From: CALBRZ01 sp964511065
Lineage (GTDB): Bacteria > Planctomycetota > Planctomycetia > Pirellulales > S012-138
NCBI GenBank assembly: GCA_964511065.1
Contig: CAZEEG010000002.1
Span: 1 to 64,000 of the forward strand
DNA: 64,000 nt
Direction of reading: 5' to 3'
A program made the position numbers and the translations under genes. Shown piece by piece: positions 17,273 to 27,078 of the stretch. The notes under the pieces were generated by a model. The model was not told where the DNA came from, did no database searches, and saw only the letters and a program-made list of their open reading frames with translations. Each line of letters begins with the position of its first letter. The stretch's first letter is position 1.

Positions 17273-19669
17273 ATGTACCGGCCTCAGCGTTGCGTTGCCT
17301 GCGCGGTGATTTTGTGTTCCGCTATAGCGGCTGGGCCGCTATGGGGACAGGAGAACCCGTTTGGACCGCGCCGAATTTCGGGCAGTCCGTCCGCGGATGC
17401 CAGCACGTCAGTAGCACCGTTGGCGCTGGAGGGTGCCCCTGAAGCCAATCAGGGCGCATCCCCACCGCAGGCGTTGATTGAACTGGTCGAAGGGCGCCGG
17501 CAGGCCATGCAGGAAGTGATGCAGGCCAAGTCGGCAGGGGATGACGCAGCCTTCTGGAATGCGGCCTGCCGGTTAGCCGACGTGCAGGCTCGGCTCATGG
17601 AAGTCGCGGAAACCATCCCGCAAGTTGACCCCCAAGAACTTCGGCAGATGCGCGACCAGCACGTGGGGTTGCTTCGCCATCTGGCCGATCGAGCAGAACC
17701 CAACGATCTGTCGAGGTGCGAAGCCCTGTGGGGTCAGGCCATAGGGCATCTTGTCAAGTTGCACGGTCGGTCCCATTGGACGACACGGGCCGCTCGGCAC
17801 GAACTGCACCGGGTTCGCGTGACGAGGCAGGCGTCCGCCGAGGATCGGAGCGCCCTGCATGAGGCGGCGGAACTTCATGCCCAAGTCATGACGCTCAGCG
17901 ATTCCGGCGCGCTGGCCCGCGCTGAGGCTGCCGCCCGGCAGGCCTGGCAAATCAGGGCCAAGCTCCTCGGCCCCCAGCATCCCCATACCCTGGCCACGCT
18001 GCACAACTTGGGCCTGGTTCTGGGGCAAGCGGGCCGTGTGACCACCAGCCTGCGAATCTTTCAGGACGTGGGGCGCGTTTACGAACAGCATCTGGGGGCC
18101 GATTATCCCAGTTACGCCCTCTGCCTGGCGCACCAGGCCGACGCGCTCCGCGAACTGTCGCAACTGGACGAGGCCCAGCGGCTTCAACGGCGCGCCCTGG
18201 AAATCTTCGCCGAGGCCACCGGCAAGCAGACCCTCGAGTACGCTCGGGCGCTCAACCAGTTGAGCCTCATCCAGGCTCGCCGGGGCGATCTGACCGCGGC
18301 GTTCGCTTCAGCCAATGCCGCGGCCGCGTTGATGGACAGTCAGCCTGAAACAGAAGCGCTCGAATATGGTGCGGTCCTCATGAACCTGGCTTCGCTTTAT
18401 GGCGACTCTGGGCAGTTGCCACAGAGGCTCCAACTCTTGCAGCAGGCCGTTGAACGGTTCCGCAGGCAATTGGGCGAGGATAGCCTCATCGTGGCCAAAG
18501 CCTGGAACAACCTGGGCCATGCCTATTACGAAATGCAACAATTCGAACAGGCAGACGCCGCCCTGCAGCAGAGCCTGGCGATCTATGATCGATCCGCGAA
18601 CAAGCTCCATCCCGACCGTGCCAAGGTCCTGATCAACTTGGCGCTGGTTCGACAAGGACAAGCGCGGCTGCCCGAAGCTGCTGCGCTGCTGGACGACGCC
18701 CTCAGGGTCTTGGCGCAAACGCTGGGCACCAGTCATCCCGATTACGCCACGGCACTCAACAATCGCGCCCTGCTGTGCGTCGAGCTAGGGCAATGGGAGG
18801 CGGCCTCTCGGCTGCTGACCAGCGCCTTGGCCATCCAGCGGCAAAGCCTGGGCGAATCGCACCCCAGCTACCTGGTATTGCTGGAGAATGCTGCCCGGCT
18901 CTACAACGCTCGCCGCAGTCGGCAACACGTTCGACAATTGGCCGAGCAGGCCGCTCAAGTGGCATTGAATGTCTTCAGCGAGAAGCATCCTGAATACGGG
19001 AGGCAACTGACCAGGCTCAGCGAGTTGGCCCATGAGGCGCGCGAGTATGGGCTGTCGGAAGCTTTGGCCCGCAAAGGTGCTGAGATTCTGCAGGAAAAAC
19101 TGGGACGCAATCATCCCGAGTACGCCCAGGCCGCCAGTCAGCTAGGACGCATCTATGCGGCGATGCAGCATTCCGATCGTGCTGAGGCGATGGCCCGCGA
19201 GGGGCTCGCCATCCTGGCCGAAACGGTGGGCAAGGATCATCCCGACTATGCGCAGGCTGCCACAACGCTGGGCCAGCTCTTGCTGCAAGCCAATCGGCCA
19301 GATGAGGCTGAACCATTGCTCCGGACTGCTGCCGAAGTCATCCAGTCGCAGTTGGGCGCGCGGCATCCGCAGTTCGCGGAATCACTCTCGCTGCTGGCAG
19401 AATTGCACTTGGCACAAGGCGACAGTGCCGGAGCCGAACAACTCCTGCGGCAATCGGTGAACCTCACCGCGGAAGTATATGGCCAGAACAACCCTCGCTT
19501 TGCCCGCTCGCTGGAGAAGCTGGCAAAAGTTTACGAATCGCTGCAACAGCCTGAGAAGGCAGGCCAACTCCAACAGCAGATCGACCACATCGTGAGCGGC
19601 GTGATGACCGAGGCCGAGCACGCCGCAGCTACGCACCTCTTTCAACAGCTTCAATCGGCCGGCCCGTAG
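17273..19669 (+). CDS. Exported kinesin-light-chain-type TPR protein
   Basis: A 798-residue protein with a Sec signal peptide (residues about 1-26, ending GPLWGQ) and then almost entirely tetratricopeptide repeats. From about residue 225 the repeats follow the 42-residue kinesin-light-chain pattern (TPR_10/TPR_12), each ending in a LG..HP.YA phrase: LGPQHPHTLATLHNLG, LGTSHPDYATALNNRA, LGESHPSYLVLLENAA, VGKDHPDYAQAATTLG and others, roughly a dozen units. Residues 75-200 are helical with weaker repeats. The architecture predicts a long superhelical scaffold for protein-protein contacts outside the cytoplasm; no catalytic motif is seen. It is a single-gene unit with its own promoter. Confidence 0.85.
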   Translation: MYRPQRCVACAVILCSAIAAGPLWGQENPFGPRRISGSPSADASTSVAPLALEGAPEANQGASPPQALIELVEGRRQAMQEVMQAKSAGDDAAFWNAACRLADVQARLMEVAETIPQVDPQELRQMRDQHVGLLRHLADRAEPNDLSRCEALWGQAIGHLVKLHGRSHWTTRAARHELHRVRVTRQASAEDRSALHEAAELHAQVMTLSDSGALARAEAAARQAWQIRAKLLGPQHPHTLATLHNLGLVLGQAGRVTTSLRIFQDVGRVYEQHLGADYPSYALCLAHQADALRELSQLDEAQRLQRRALEIFAEATGKQTLEYARALNQLSLIQARRGDLTAAFASANAAAALMDSQPETEALEYGAVLMNLASLYGDSGQLPQRLQLLQQAVERFRRQLGEDSLIVAKAWNNLGHAYYEMQQFEQADAALQQSLAIYDRSANKLHPDRAKVLINLALVRQGQARLPEAAALLDDALRVLAQTLGTSHPDYATALNNRALLCVELGQWEAASRLLTSALAIQRQSLGESHPSYLVLLENAARLYNARRSRQHVRQLAEQAAQVALNVFSEKHPEYGRQLTRLSELAHEAREYGLSEALARKGAEILQEKLGRNHPEYAQAASQLGRIYAAMQHSDRAEAMAREGLAILAETVGKDHPDYAQAATTLGQLLLQANRPDEAEPLLRTAAEVIQSQLGARHPQFAESLSLLAELHLAQGDSAGAEQLLRQSVNLTAEVYGQNNPRFARSLEKLAKVYESLQQPEKAGQLQQQIDHIVSGVMTEAEHAAATHLFQQLQSAGP

Positions 19670-19678
19670 CGATCGACC

Positions 19679-19706
19679 ATCCGGCACCGCCCGCCATGGT
19701 GCGGAT
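19679..19706. terminator. Hairpin between convergent genes
   Basis: ATCC-GCACC (19679-19688, one bulged G) pairs with GGTGC-GGAT (19698-19706). No U-run. Lies between the convergent TPR and serine hydrolase genes. Confidence 0.3.
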
Positions 19707-19783
19707 TGAACTGGCAATCGTCCGGCGCAATGACGACTTATATGCCCCCGGTTGCCTGGCGGACTTGGTGCATGCCAGTTATG

Positions 19784-21235
19784 TCAATCGCCGGCAGGCT
19801 CCGGCAGCGCATCGAGTACGCGGGCGACCATTTCGTTCAGATAGGGATAAACGCCGCCGGGGCTTGGCCCCATCCGCACCACGACGAGGTCGTGCGAGGG
19901 GATCACCAGCGTGATCTGCCCCATGAATCCGGCCGACCAGTAAGCGTCCTTGGGAACCCGGTCCATGCGGCCATCGCGATTGAGCCAAAACAGGCCGCCG
20001 TAGTTTTCCTTGGCATTGGCGGGTGCCGGTGACGAGATGAATTTCACCCACCCCTCAGGCAGAATCCGTTCGCCCTGCCAGACGCCGTCCCAAAGATGCA
20101 GCAAGCCGAAGCGGACCCAATCGCGGGCCGAACCGTAGTCGTACCCGGAAAGAATGAAATTTCCCCAAGCGTCGGGCTCCAGCACGAAGTTGCGGGCGCC
20201 AATGCGGTCGAACAGGGCTCGCTGGGGAAAGCTGAGATATTCTTCGCCCTGGGACTCGACGTAATCACGAATGATCTTGTTGAGGGTCAACGGGTCGCTG
20301 TTGAGGTAGCTCCAGCGGGTGTTGGGCGCGACCTTTAGCGGTTGGTTGACGGCGTGTTCAAACACGTTGAGCCCGTCGAAGTAAATGCGGAAATGCTCGT
20401 TCTCCACGGAATAGGCTGCTGGTCCGCTCAGTCCCAGGTTGATGAAGTCCAGGCCGCTGCTCATCCACAGCAGGTCGCGGATCCGGATTTCGCGGCGGGG
20501 GTCGCCCTCGGCTTGCCACTCCTTGACCGGAGCAGGCTGATCGAGTTTGAGGTAGCCGCGTTGAACCAGCACGCCAATGAGCGCCGCAGTGATGCTCTTA
20601 CCCTGCGACCAACTGATTTGCGGCGTGTCCTTGGTCCAACCGGGGGCGTACCGCTCGCCGATGATCTTTCCGCGGTAAGCGACCACCAACGCGCGGGTGT
20701 TCTGCTCTTTCTGCTCCATGGCCCAATCGAGCGCCGCGGCCACGGCCTGGGTATCCACGCCCTGGGGAATGGGCTCGGTTGCCCCGGCATCGCCCATTGG
20801 CCATGGTTGGCTGGCGGCGTCGGGAAGGTTGCGGCGCACCGTCACGGGCTTAAAAAACACATCCTTCTCGCCGCGCGGCAGAATGGTGCTGCCCTGGTCG
20901 CCGTTGTACTTGGCCGTGCGGGGCGGAGCGCCCGGCGCGGTGACGGTGACCGTCTTGCGCTCGTCATCGACTTCATACTTGAAGTCCGGCTCCCAGCCAA
21001 AGAATGGAAACGGGGCAATGTCCTGCGCGATGACTTCTTCTGGAGACCGCTGGTGCGAACGCCCTACAACCCACAGCCCGGAACTGATGTGATGCGCGGC
21101 CATCGCGGCGCGAAACTCACGACTTTCCTTGGCAACCTGCTGCGGCGCCCGTTCCTGGGCCATCGCCGGCAAGGCAAAGACCACGGCGGAAAGCAACGCC
21201 ATGAACGTGGGCGTGTATCGGCGGGCGGGCATCAT
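19784..21235 (-). CDS. Exported serine hydrolase, class C beta-lactamase family
   Basis: A 483-residue protein of the beta-lactamase/penicillin-binding/esterase fold (COG1680). The N-terminus is a Sec signal ending AMAQE. The nucleophile motif SxxK is SQGK within ISWSQGKSITAALIGVL, and the second motif YxN appears as WSYLNSDP. The third motif (KTG/HxG-like) is not obvious near the C-terminus, where SAGFMGQITLVIPSHDLVVV provides the last strand. Family members are D-aminopeptidases, esterases or transpeptidase-like hydrolases, so peptide or ester hydrolysis in the periplasm is likely; true beta-lactamase activity is not implied. Start at 21235 (first of two ATGs) is supported by AGGGAGCC; the longer frame lacks a signal at its start. 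Confidence 0.82.
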   Translation of the reverse strand: MMPARRYTPTFMALLSAVVFALPAMAQERAPQQVAKESREFRAAMAAHHISSGLWVVGRSHQRSPEEVIAQDIAPFPFFGWEPDFKYEVDDERKTVTVTAPGAPPRTAKYNGDQGSTILPRGEKDVFFKPVTVRRNLPDAASQPWPMGDAGATEPIPQGVDTQAVAAALDWAMEQKEQNTRALVVAYRGKIIGERYAPGWTKDTPQISWSQGKSITAALIGVLVQRGYLKLDQPAPVKEWQAEGDPRREIRIRDLLWMSSGLDFINLGLSGPAAYSVENEHFRIYFDGLNVFEHAVNQPLKVAPNTRWSYLNSDPLTLNKIIRDYVESQGEEYLSFPQRALFDRIGARNFVLEPDAWGNFILSGYDYGSARDWVRFGLLHLWDGVWQGERILPEGWVKFISSPAPANAKENYGGLFWLNRDGRMDRVPKDAYWSAGFMGQITLVIPSHDLVVVRMGPSPGGVYPYLNEMVARVLDALPEPAGD

Positions 21236-21636
21236 CGGGCTCCCTGGGTTCAGGCGGGCTGACTGTCGGTGCAATCGGCCCCTGGGTTCGCGGTCGCAGT
21301 CGCACCTGCACAGATTCTGCCGGACGATGAATCTGGCCGGTGCAAACCATTGGATTGGTTAACGATCGTAATCGAAGGGCGCCCGCTTTTACAGTGCTGC
21401 GCCTCCAGCCAATGCGAGGCAGGGCGATTGAACCGGGGCAGCGTAGCGAAAGAGCGAGCGATTGCTGCGAATCGGACCGAATCCAGGTACCCGATTCTGG
21501 TAATGCCGATGGAGCGATGTAACAATTGGCGAGTCGCCCGCCCCCCAACCGTGCCGACCAAGGGGGGCCGCCAGGTTGGACTTTTGTTAGTCAACGGTAG
21601 GGCCTTAAGCGGCCCTCATGCTCAGGAAGGTGCACC
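21236..21636. other. Divergent intergenic region
   Basis: 401 bases with no supported gene. GGGCC-TTAAGC-GGCCC at 21600-21616 forms a short stem just before the esterase ribosome site (AGGAAGG). No clear promoter for either flanking gene. Confidence 0.4.
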
Positions 21637-22515
21637 ATGAACTACAAGCTCGTAGCCGCCTTGGCCGTCCCGCTGATGCTCGCCGGCAGCATTGCCCAAG
21701 CGCAGAAGCGGGTGTCCGATGTTCCTTACGTGAACGATGGCCACAAGCAACAGGTGCTGGATATCTACACGCCTGAGGAGGCTTCCGGCACCGCGCTGCC
21801 GGTGATGTTCTGGATTCACGGCGGCGGATGGCAGACCGGCGACAAGAGCCAGGTCGGCATCAAGCCCAAGGTCATCACCGAGCGGGGCATGGTGTTCGTT
21901 TCAACCAACTACCGCCTGTTGCCCGACGTGTCGATGGACGAATTGATCCGCGACGTTGCCAGATCCCTGGCATGGGTCCACAAGAACATTGCCAAGTACG
22001 GCGGCGATCCCAACCGGATTGTGGTTGCGGGGCATTCAGCCGGGGCGCAGCTTGCTGCGATTGTGTGCGTTGACGACCGCTATCTGAAGGAACAAGGCGT
22101 ATCGTTTGATGTCCTGAAAGGCTGCATCCCGGTTGACGGCGATACGTACGACATCCCCAAGATCATCATGACCGCAGAAATCCGACAGGCCCTCTATGGC
22201 GGCAAAATGCCGACCTTCGGCCATCGACAGAAGTTCGGAAATGATCCCGAAAAGCACGTCGATTTCTCGGCAGTGACACACGTCGCCAAGGACAAGGGAA
22301 TCCCGCCGTTCCTCATCCTGTACTTTACCGGCAATCCCGATACCACGGTTCAGGCACGGCGTCTGGAAGCGGTGCTCAAGGAAGCGGACATTCCGGCCAA
22401 GGCACTTGGCAAGCGCGACACCAACCATAGCCGCCTGGCCGATGACTTGGGCAAGCCCGACGACCCGGCTACTCAGGAACTGTACAAGTTCCTGGATACG
22501 TACATCGGCAAGTAG
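21637..22515 (+). CDS. Exported alpha/beta hydrolase (HGGG-type esterase)
   Basis: A 292-residue secreted esterase/lipase of the alpha/beta-hydrolase_3 type. A Sec signal occupies residues 1-22 (ending IAQAQ). The oxyanion motif is HGGGW (residues about 66-70), the nucleophile elbow GHSAGAQ (Ser near residue 133), and the catalytic His is probably in TNHSRLADDLG near residue 265; the acid is likely the Asp in GNPDTTVQA. Related planctomycete enzymes are annotated as carboxylesterases or feruloyl-type esterases. AGGAAGG lies 8 nt before the ATG. It converges with the PQQ gene across 45 bp. Confidence 0.87.
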   Translation: MNYKLVAALAVPLMLAGSIAQAQKRVSDVPYVNDGHKQQVLDIYTPEEASGTALPVMFWIHGGGWQTGDKSQVGIKPKVITERGMVFVSTNYRLLPDVSMDELIRDVARSLAWVHKNIAKYGGDPNRIVVAGHSAGAQLAAIVCVDDRYLKEQGVSFDVLKGCIPVDGDTYDIPKIIMTAEIRQALYGGKMPTFGHRQKFGNDPEKHVDFSAVTHVAKDKGIPPFLILYFTGNPDTTVQARRLEAVLKEADIPAKALGKRDTNHSRLADDLGKPDDPATQELYKFLDTYIGK

Positions 22516-22560
22516 GGCTGTTGCCTCGCGGCCATCCGCCCACTGCCCAAGCGGTATCGC

Positions 22561-23883
22561 TCATTCGGCAGCCAGCGAGACGCAGACGATCTCCTGGTCG
22601 TTCCGCGCAAAGATGCACTTTTGGGCATACGCAGGGTGGCTCCAAACCACGCTGCGGCCCAAGCCCACTCCGACGGGCTCCAGCAGCTTGGTGCGGCTGA
22701 TTTCGTCGTACTTCTCGGGCGAAAGCCGGGCAATCACCAGGTCGCCATTCTCCCCGAAAATGAAGAACCGATCGCCGTTCTTGGTCACGAACGTGGCTCC
22801 CTCGCGTGCGCCGCGGCGTTCGTTGTCTTGACCATTGACGGGCTTGGCGGTCGCCCAGAGTTGTTCCCCGGTGGCGATTCGCACCGCGCGGAACAACCCA
22901 TCGCAGTCGATGCCATAGGCGATGCCGTGTTCAACAAATGGCGTACCGCTCACCGGAGCGAGCCCCACGTTGCGTGAACCGTCCCAGACTTTGGTCGCCG
23001 CTGGCTTGTCCCTGTCGAGCTTGAGTCCAACCGACTTGTGATTGTGACCGCCGGCAAACAGGTAGTCGCCATCCTTGCGCGGAGCCATGATCGCCATGCT
23101 GTATGCCGTGCGCAGCGTCTGCGACCAGTAGAGACTGCCATCATCGGGGTTCAGGCTATTGAGTCCCTGGCCGTTAAAGATGAGCAACTGGGTGACCCCG
23201 CCAGCTTCCACGAGCGTGGGTGGGCTGTAACCGATCTCCGGTGCCGTGAGCGCTTTCCAAACTTCCTCACCAGATGCCTTATCGAGCGCTACGACGGCGC
23301 TCCCCTTGCCGCCCGCGGCGCAGATGAGAAGGTTCTTATAAACCAGCGGATGCCCCGCATAGCCCCACAGCGGCACCTGCGCCTCGTAAGCCTGCGGCAG
23401 ATTCTTCGACCAGATAACCTTGCCCGAGTTGGCATCCAGGCACAGCAGATCGCCCATGGCGCCCAGCGTGTACAGTCGATCGCCATCGACGGTGGGCGTG
23501 CAGCGCGGCCCGGCCGGATAACTGATCGTGTAGTTGCACTCGTATTCGTGTTTCCAAAGCTCGTCACCGGTATTCGCGTCCAGACAAAGTACCCGCTCTT
23601 TGCCTAGCAGTTCGTTCCGCCTGGTAGGGGCGGGCTTGTCGTCCCCCGACACCCTCACGTAATCGGTGACGTAGACCTTGCCGCCGGCTACCGCAGGGCC
23701 AGCGAAACCGCCACTGATCGGCTTTCGCCACAGGAATTTCGGCCCGCCTTCGGGAAACGTCTCCACAATGCCGGTTTCTGACCAGACATCATCCCGGTTG
23801 GGACCCATCCATTGCGGCCAATCGGCAGCCGCGGCGGGTAGCGCAGCCAATACCGCCACCAAGAACCAAATGGTGCATCTCAT
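22561..23883 (-). CDS. Exported PQQ-like beta-propeller protein
   Basis: A 440-residue protein with a Sec signal (MRCTIWFLVAVLAALPAAAA) and a mature eight-bladed propeller of PQQ/quinoprotein-like repeats. The first blade has the planctomycete hallmark DWPQWMGPNRD, and later blades carry VLCLDANTGDELWKHEY, LLCLDANSGKVIWSKN, VVALDKASGEEVWKA and similar. No residues for PQQ or calcium binding are evident, so this is more likely a BamB-like or binding propeller than a dehydrogenase. The start at 23883 is chosen for the signal peptide; the frame continues upstream without homology. A 229-bp spacer separates it from the DUF4838 gene, so the two may be separately transcribed. Confidence 0.87.
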   Translation of the reverse strand: MRCTIWFLVAVLAALPAAAADWPQWMGPNRDDVWSETGIVETFPEGGPKFLWRKPISGGFAGPAVAGGKVYVTDYVRVSGDDKPAPTRRNELLGKERVLCLDANTGDELWKHEYECNYTISYPAGPRCTPTVDGDRLYTLGAMGDLLCLDANSGKVIWSKNLPQAYEAQVPLWGYAGHPLVYKNLLICAAGGKGSAVVALDKASGEEVWKALTAPEIGYSPPTLVEAGGVTQLLIFNGQGLNSLNPDDGSLYWSQTLRTAYSMAIMAPRKDGDYLFAGGHNHKSVGLKLDRDKPAATKVWDGSRNVGLAPVSGTPFVEHGIAYGIDCDGLFRAVRIATGEQLWATAKPVNGQDNERRGAREGATFVTKNGDRFFIFGENGDLVIARLSPEKYDEISRTKLLEPVGVGLGRSVVWSHPAYAQKCIFARNDQEIVCVSLAAE

Positions 23884-24112
23884 GGGGTGCCTCACAATCA
23901 GCAGGCCTTTTAGGGGCGAAGGCGAACTAGAATTGCGGCCATCATCGCATGACCAAGGCTGGTTTTCCAGCGAAAACGGCAACCCGCAGCGCGTACGGCT
24001 CGCGCCTCATACTTTTTTTTCGCTGTCCAGGGCCAAGCGCAGCCATATGGTCGCTGTGCAGGCCATTGCAAGACCGGCCACAGCCATGGACGAACTGCGC
24101 ATTACGCGTCCA

Positions 24113-26695
24113 CTAATAACCGGTCGATAGGCCGTCGGCTTCCGCCACTTCACGCGGAACCAGGATGGTGCCGCGGTGAAAACTCAATAGCGGCGGAACG
24201 TTCAGCAGCGAAACCTTGCCGCGGGTCATACTGGTCGTATGCCATACCTGGCCATCGGCGCCATCCGGCACCGGGATCACTACGTACGGTTTGCCGGTTT
24301 TCCGGTCCGCGGGCTGAATGTCGAGCCGCTGCTTCACGCCGGGCACCTGTAAAGAAAGCCGAGGGTTGGCATCCACGATCAGCTCGCGGGTACCGCGTGG
24401 CACGTAAAAGTAGTGTGGGCCGCTATACGAAATCCAGGCGGGGTGCAATACGGAGGCCTCGAACACAAACGGCGTCTGGGGCGGCACGTGCAACGTGAAT
24501 TCGCCGGTGATTTCCACCTGATACTCGTTGGCCTTCGGCAAGTCGATGCGAAGCTCGATGAGTGGCGATTCCTGGCCGTCGGCGGCCTCGCGCGGCCGAA
24601 TCTCCTGCTGCCATAACACATCACCGCCAGGGTGGAAGACGGTGAACTCCACCGGCTTCTTGGCAGGTGCAATCGCAAAGGTCACCTGCTGCGCGCCCGA
24701 AGGCACCAGGTAGCCGCGCAACCCTCCGCGGAAGTGAGCGACGGCATCGCGCGATTGTGAAAGGATACCGCTGGGCCCTGCATCGGCGCCCTCGGGCTTA
24801 ACCCGATCCAGCAGCCGCGACCAGGCGACGGTTGGATCATCGTCGGCCTGCAACTTCTGGATGGTCTGCTGGAACCATTCACGGATTTCGTCGTCGCCAA
24901 GCGGATCGCCCTGTTTCCAGACTGGGTCGCGTTCCCGATTCGCCAGGTAAAAGTCAAGTCGCCCATCCCGTACCGGCAAACCGTTGCAAAGCCGCCGGGC
25001 CAGCGCGTAGTAATGCACCATATCGCGGTGCCGGATTTGCCAGGCATACTGCATCAGCGAACGCAGTGCCTCGTAGTATTCATCATCGCGCGACGGTTGC
25101 CGGCTGCGCACCAGGTCGAAATCGCGGAACTTCGAGACATAGACCAGATACGCCATCAAGTCGACAAGCCGGCCGCGGATTTCGGCATCTTCGGTAGCCT
25201 CCCAAGCCAATTCAATCCGCTCGAACAGCGGCAGCAGCGTGGCCGACCGCAACGGCGGCGCAGCATCGAGCGCGAGGTAGAAATCGCGCATCGTCTGGGC
25301 GGCGTCGCCAAAGCATAGCCGGTAGAACTCGTCGGTCAGGCGGTCGACGTCGGCCTGCGGGTTCCACATCAATTGCGCGGCCACGTACAGCCCGGGCGTT
25401 TGACCGGCCCAGTTGGCATTGGTTTCTGCATTGATGGCGTTCAGCTTGCGGCGGGCATAGTAGGGGATCCATTTGCGATGATAGTCAACGTGGCTGCCCC
25501 GCATCCGGCCCGGCAGTCCCCAATCCCAGGCTTCGACACCGTAATACTCCCGCAGCCCGATCGCCCCGACTTTCTTGGACCAGCGTTCGACCAGTTCGGG
25601 CAGCGTATACTGGGTGTTATTAAACCCCATCGCCACCTGCACATAGACATTGGGTTCGATGTCGATCGTGGGCGGCAAGCGGTGACTGCTGTACGCATAC
25701 AGGCCTACCCAGGCCTCGGGATGCTTGCTCCGTAACCGCCGCGCCACCTCATTAGCCAGGTGAAACACGCGATCGCTTGGGGTGCCCAGGGCCTGGCAAT
25801 GCTCACACTGGCACACTCCTTCTCCGTCTGACGGATCGACAGAAACCATAAAGGCCGCAGGGTTGGAACGCTGCTCCGCTTCCAAGAGGCGCAACCGATC
25901 TTCGGCCACCAAATCGACCAGGCCCGGGTTGCTGACGCAGAATTTTCGGGCGTTTACGGCCCGTTCGCTATCGCGCTTACCGGAAGGCAACAACGCGTAA
26001 TACTCCGGATGCTCCGCGAACGCTGGTGCATTCCGGCCGATGATATTGCCGTAGCTATGCCCGGTCCGCATCAGGCTTTGCACACTCAAGCGGTTAGCAA
26101 CCGCCCAGCGCGTATAGTTTTCCATCAGCGGAGCGAGGTCGTCGCCGCTCATCCCGTAGGCATACCAGATACGGCGGTCGATCAGAGCTGGAGCGTCTGC
26201 CAGGTTCAACTGAACCGCAAGCGTCTGCCGCCGTGGAACGATATGCCACCGGGGCGATGGGGCAAACCAACGGAATCCCCACTCGCTCAGCAGCCGGGCT
26301 ACGCCGTGCCGGGCCGCCGCTTCACTGGCGCCGAGAATGTACACGCGGTCGGCCTCGGTCGCGATGCAATAAGCATCGTAGGCATCCCCCTTCAATCCAG
26401 CTTGCCGGCCTATGGCAGGCCAGGCGTCGGCACGGCCAATCACAATGGCCGGAGATTGGCCGATCTTATCCGTGACGGGAATCGCAACGCCCGTGGCTTT
26501 GCGGATGGATGACGCCAACCAGTCTGCGGCATCATTCAGTACAGCCAGGCCCTGGCCGGTGGTACCGCGGGAATCGACCACGATCTCCGCCTCGGCCTGC
26601 CCGTTGTTCACAACCACCACATTCGCCTGGACCGTGGCTGTCACCCCACCAACGATGGCGATCCAGAGAACATGCAGCAATCGATTGCGAACCAT
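24113..26695 (-). CDS. Exported DUF4838 glycan-associated protein (GH-like)
   Basis: An 860-residue protein with a Sec signal (MVRNRLLHVLWIAIVGGVTA..). Residues about 25-160 form a glycosidase N-terminal alpha/beta domain of the hexosaminidase/alpha-glucuronidase type (AADWLASSIRKATG, AIVIGRADAW, GFRWFAPSPRWHIVP). The middle is a TIM-barrel-like DUF4838 region with the family signature SVDPSDGEGVCQCEHCQALG and VYVQVAMGFNNTQY. The last 250 residues are beta-rich and may be a carbohydrate-binding or fibronectin-like module. The family is predicted to act on polysaccharides; catalytic residues are not established. A GGGAGG ribosome site precedes the ATG. Its upstream region ends in the first assembly gap. 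Confidence 0.87.
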   Translation of the reverse strand: MVRNRLLHVLWIAIVGGVTATVQANVVVVNNGQAEAEIVVDSRGTTGQGLAVLNDAADWLASSIRKATGVAIPVTDKIGQSPAIVIGRADAWPAIGRQAGLKGDAYDAYCIATEADRVYILGASEAAARHGVARLLSEWGFRWFAPSPRWHIVPRRQTLAVQLNLADAPALIDRRIWYAYGMSGDDLAPLMENYTRWAVANRLSVQSLMRTGHSYGNIIGRNAPAFAEHPEYYALLPSGKRDSERAVNARKFCVSNPGLVDLVAEDRLRLLEAEQRSNPAAFMVSVDPSDGEGVCQCEHCQALGTPSDRVFHLANEVARRLRSKHPEAWVGLYAYSSHRLPPTIDIEPNVYVQVAMGFNNTQYTLPELVERWSKKVGAIGLREYYGVEAWDWGLPGRMRGSHVDYHRKWIPYYARRKLNAINAETNANWAGQTPGLYVAAQLMWNPQADVDRLTDEFYRLCFGDAAQTMRDFYLALDAAPPLRSATLLPLFERIELAWEATEDAEIRGRLVDLMAYLVYVSKFRDFDLVRSRQPSRDDEYYEALRSLMQYAWQIRHRDMVHYYALARRLCNGLPVRDGRLDFYLANRERDPVWKQGDPLGDDEIREWFQQTIQKLQADDDPTVAWSRLLDRVKPEGADAGPSGILSQSRDAVAHFRGGLRGYLVPSGAQQVTFAIAPAKKPVEFTVFHPGGDVLWQQEIRPREAADGQESPLIELRIDLPKANEYQVEITGEFTLHVPPQTPFVFEASVLHPAWISYSGPHYFYVPRGTRELIVDANPRLSLQVPGVKQRLDIQPADRKTGKPYVVIPVPDGADGQVWHTTSMTRGKVSLLNVPPLLSFHRGTILVPREVAEADGLSTGY

Positions 26696-26800
26696 GGTGA
26701 TTGCCTCCCAACTCGCAGGAACGGCCGAAGCCGCATGTCCGGTTTCGTGCGACTGGCCATCGTAGCACGCGGGTTAGCCATTGTCGCTGTTTTGATGGTT

Positions 26801-26837
26801 TTATTGACACCTGCGCCACTCATGACCGCTCACTTTG
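26801..26837. repeat. Dispersed repeat, copy 2, truncated by the gap
   Basis: TTATTGACACCTG...ACCGCTCACTTTG aligns to 14471-14507 at 30 of 37 positions without gaps. The N run begins at the next base, so its full length is unknown. Confidence 0.5.
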
Positions 26838-26937
26838 NNNNNNNNNNNNNNNNNNNNNNNNNNNNNNNNNNNNNNNNNNNNNNNNNNNNNNNNNNNNNNN
26901 NNNNNNNNNNNNNNNNNNNNNNNNNNNNNNNNNNNNN
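26838..26937. other. Assembly gap (100 N)
   Basis: Exactly 100 N, a conventional placeholder, so the true length is unknown. The left edge is a sequence that recurs elsewhere in the window. Frames drawn across the Ns are artefacts. Confidence 0.98.
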
Positions 26938-27078
26938 AACAGGGTGAACCACGACGATCGAGGAATTTAGGCGTGCTATCACCGAGAACCGCCCTTGCAG
27001 GATTTGCCGCAGATGGCTATGGAATTGTCCGCAATTTCTTCTACCTGACCGATCTCAATTCGTTGCCCCCTTCCTGGC

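Noticed and set aside
19784..21235. Antibiotic-resistance beta-lactamase
   Set aside because: The SxxK and YxN motifs fit the broader serine hydrolase family. The KTG triad of true class C enzymes is not evident.
22561..23883. Quinoprotein alcohol dehydrogenase
   Set aside because: Propeller repeats are present, but no PQQ or calcium ligands or vicinal disulfide are seen; a non-enzymatic propeller is likelier.
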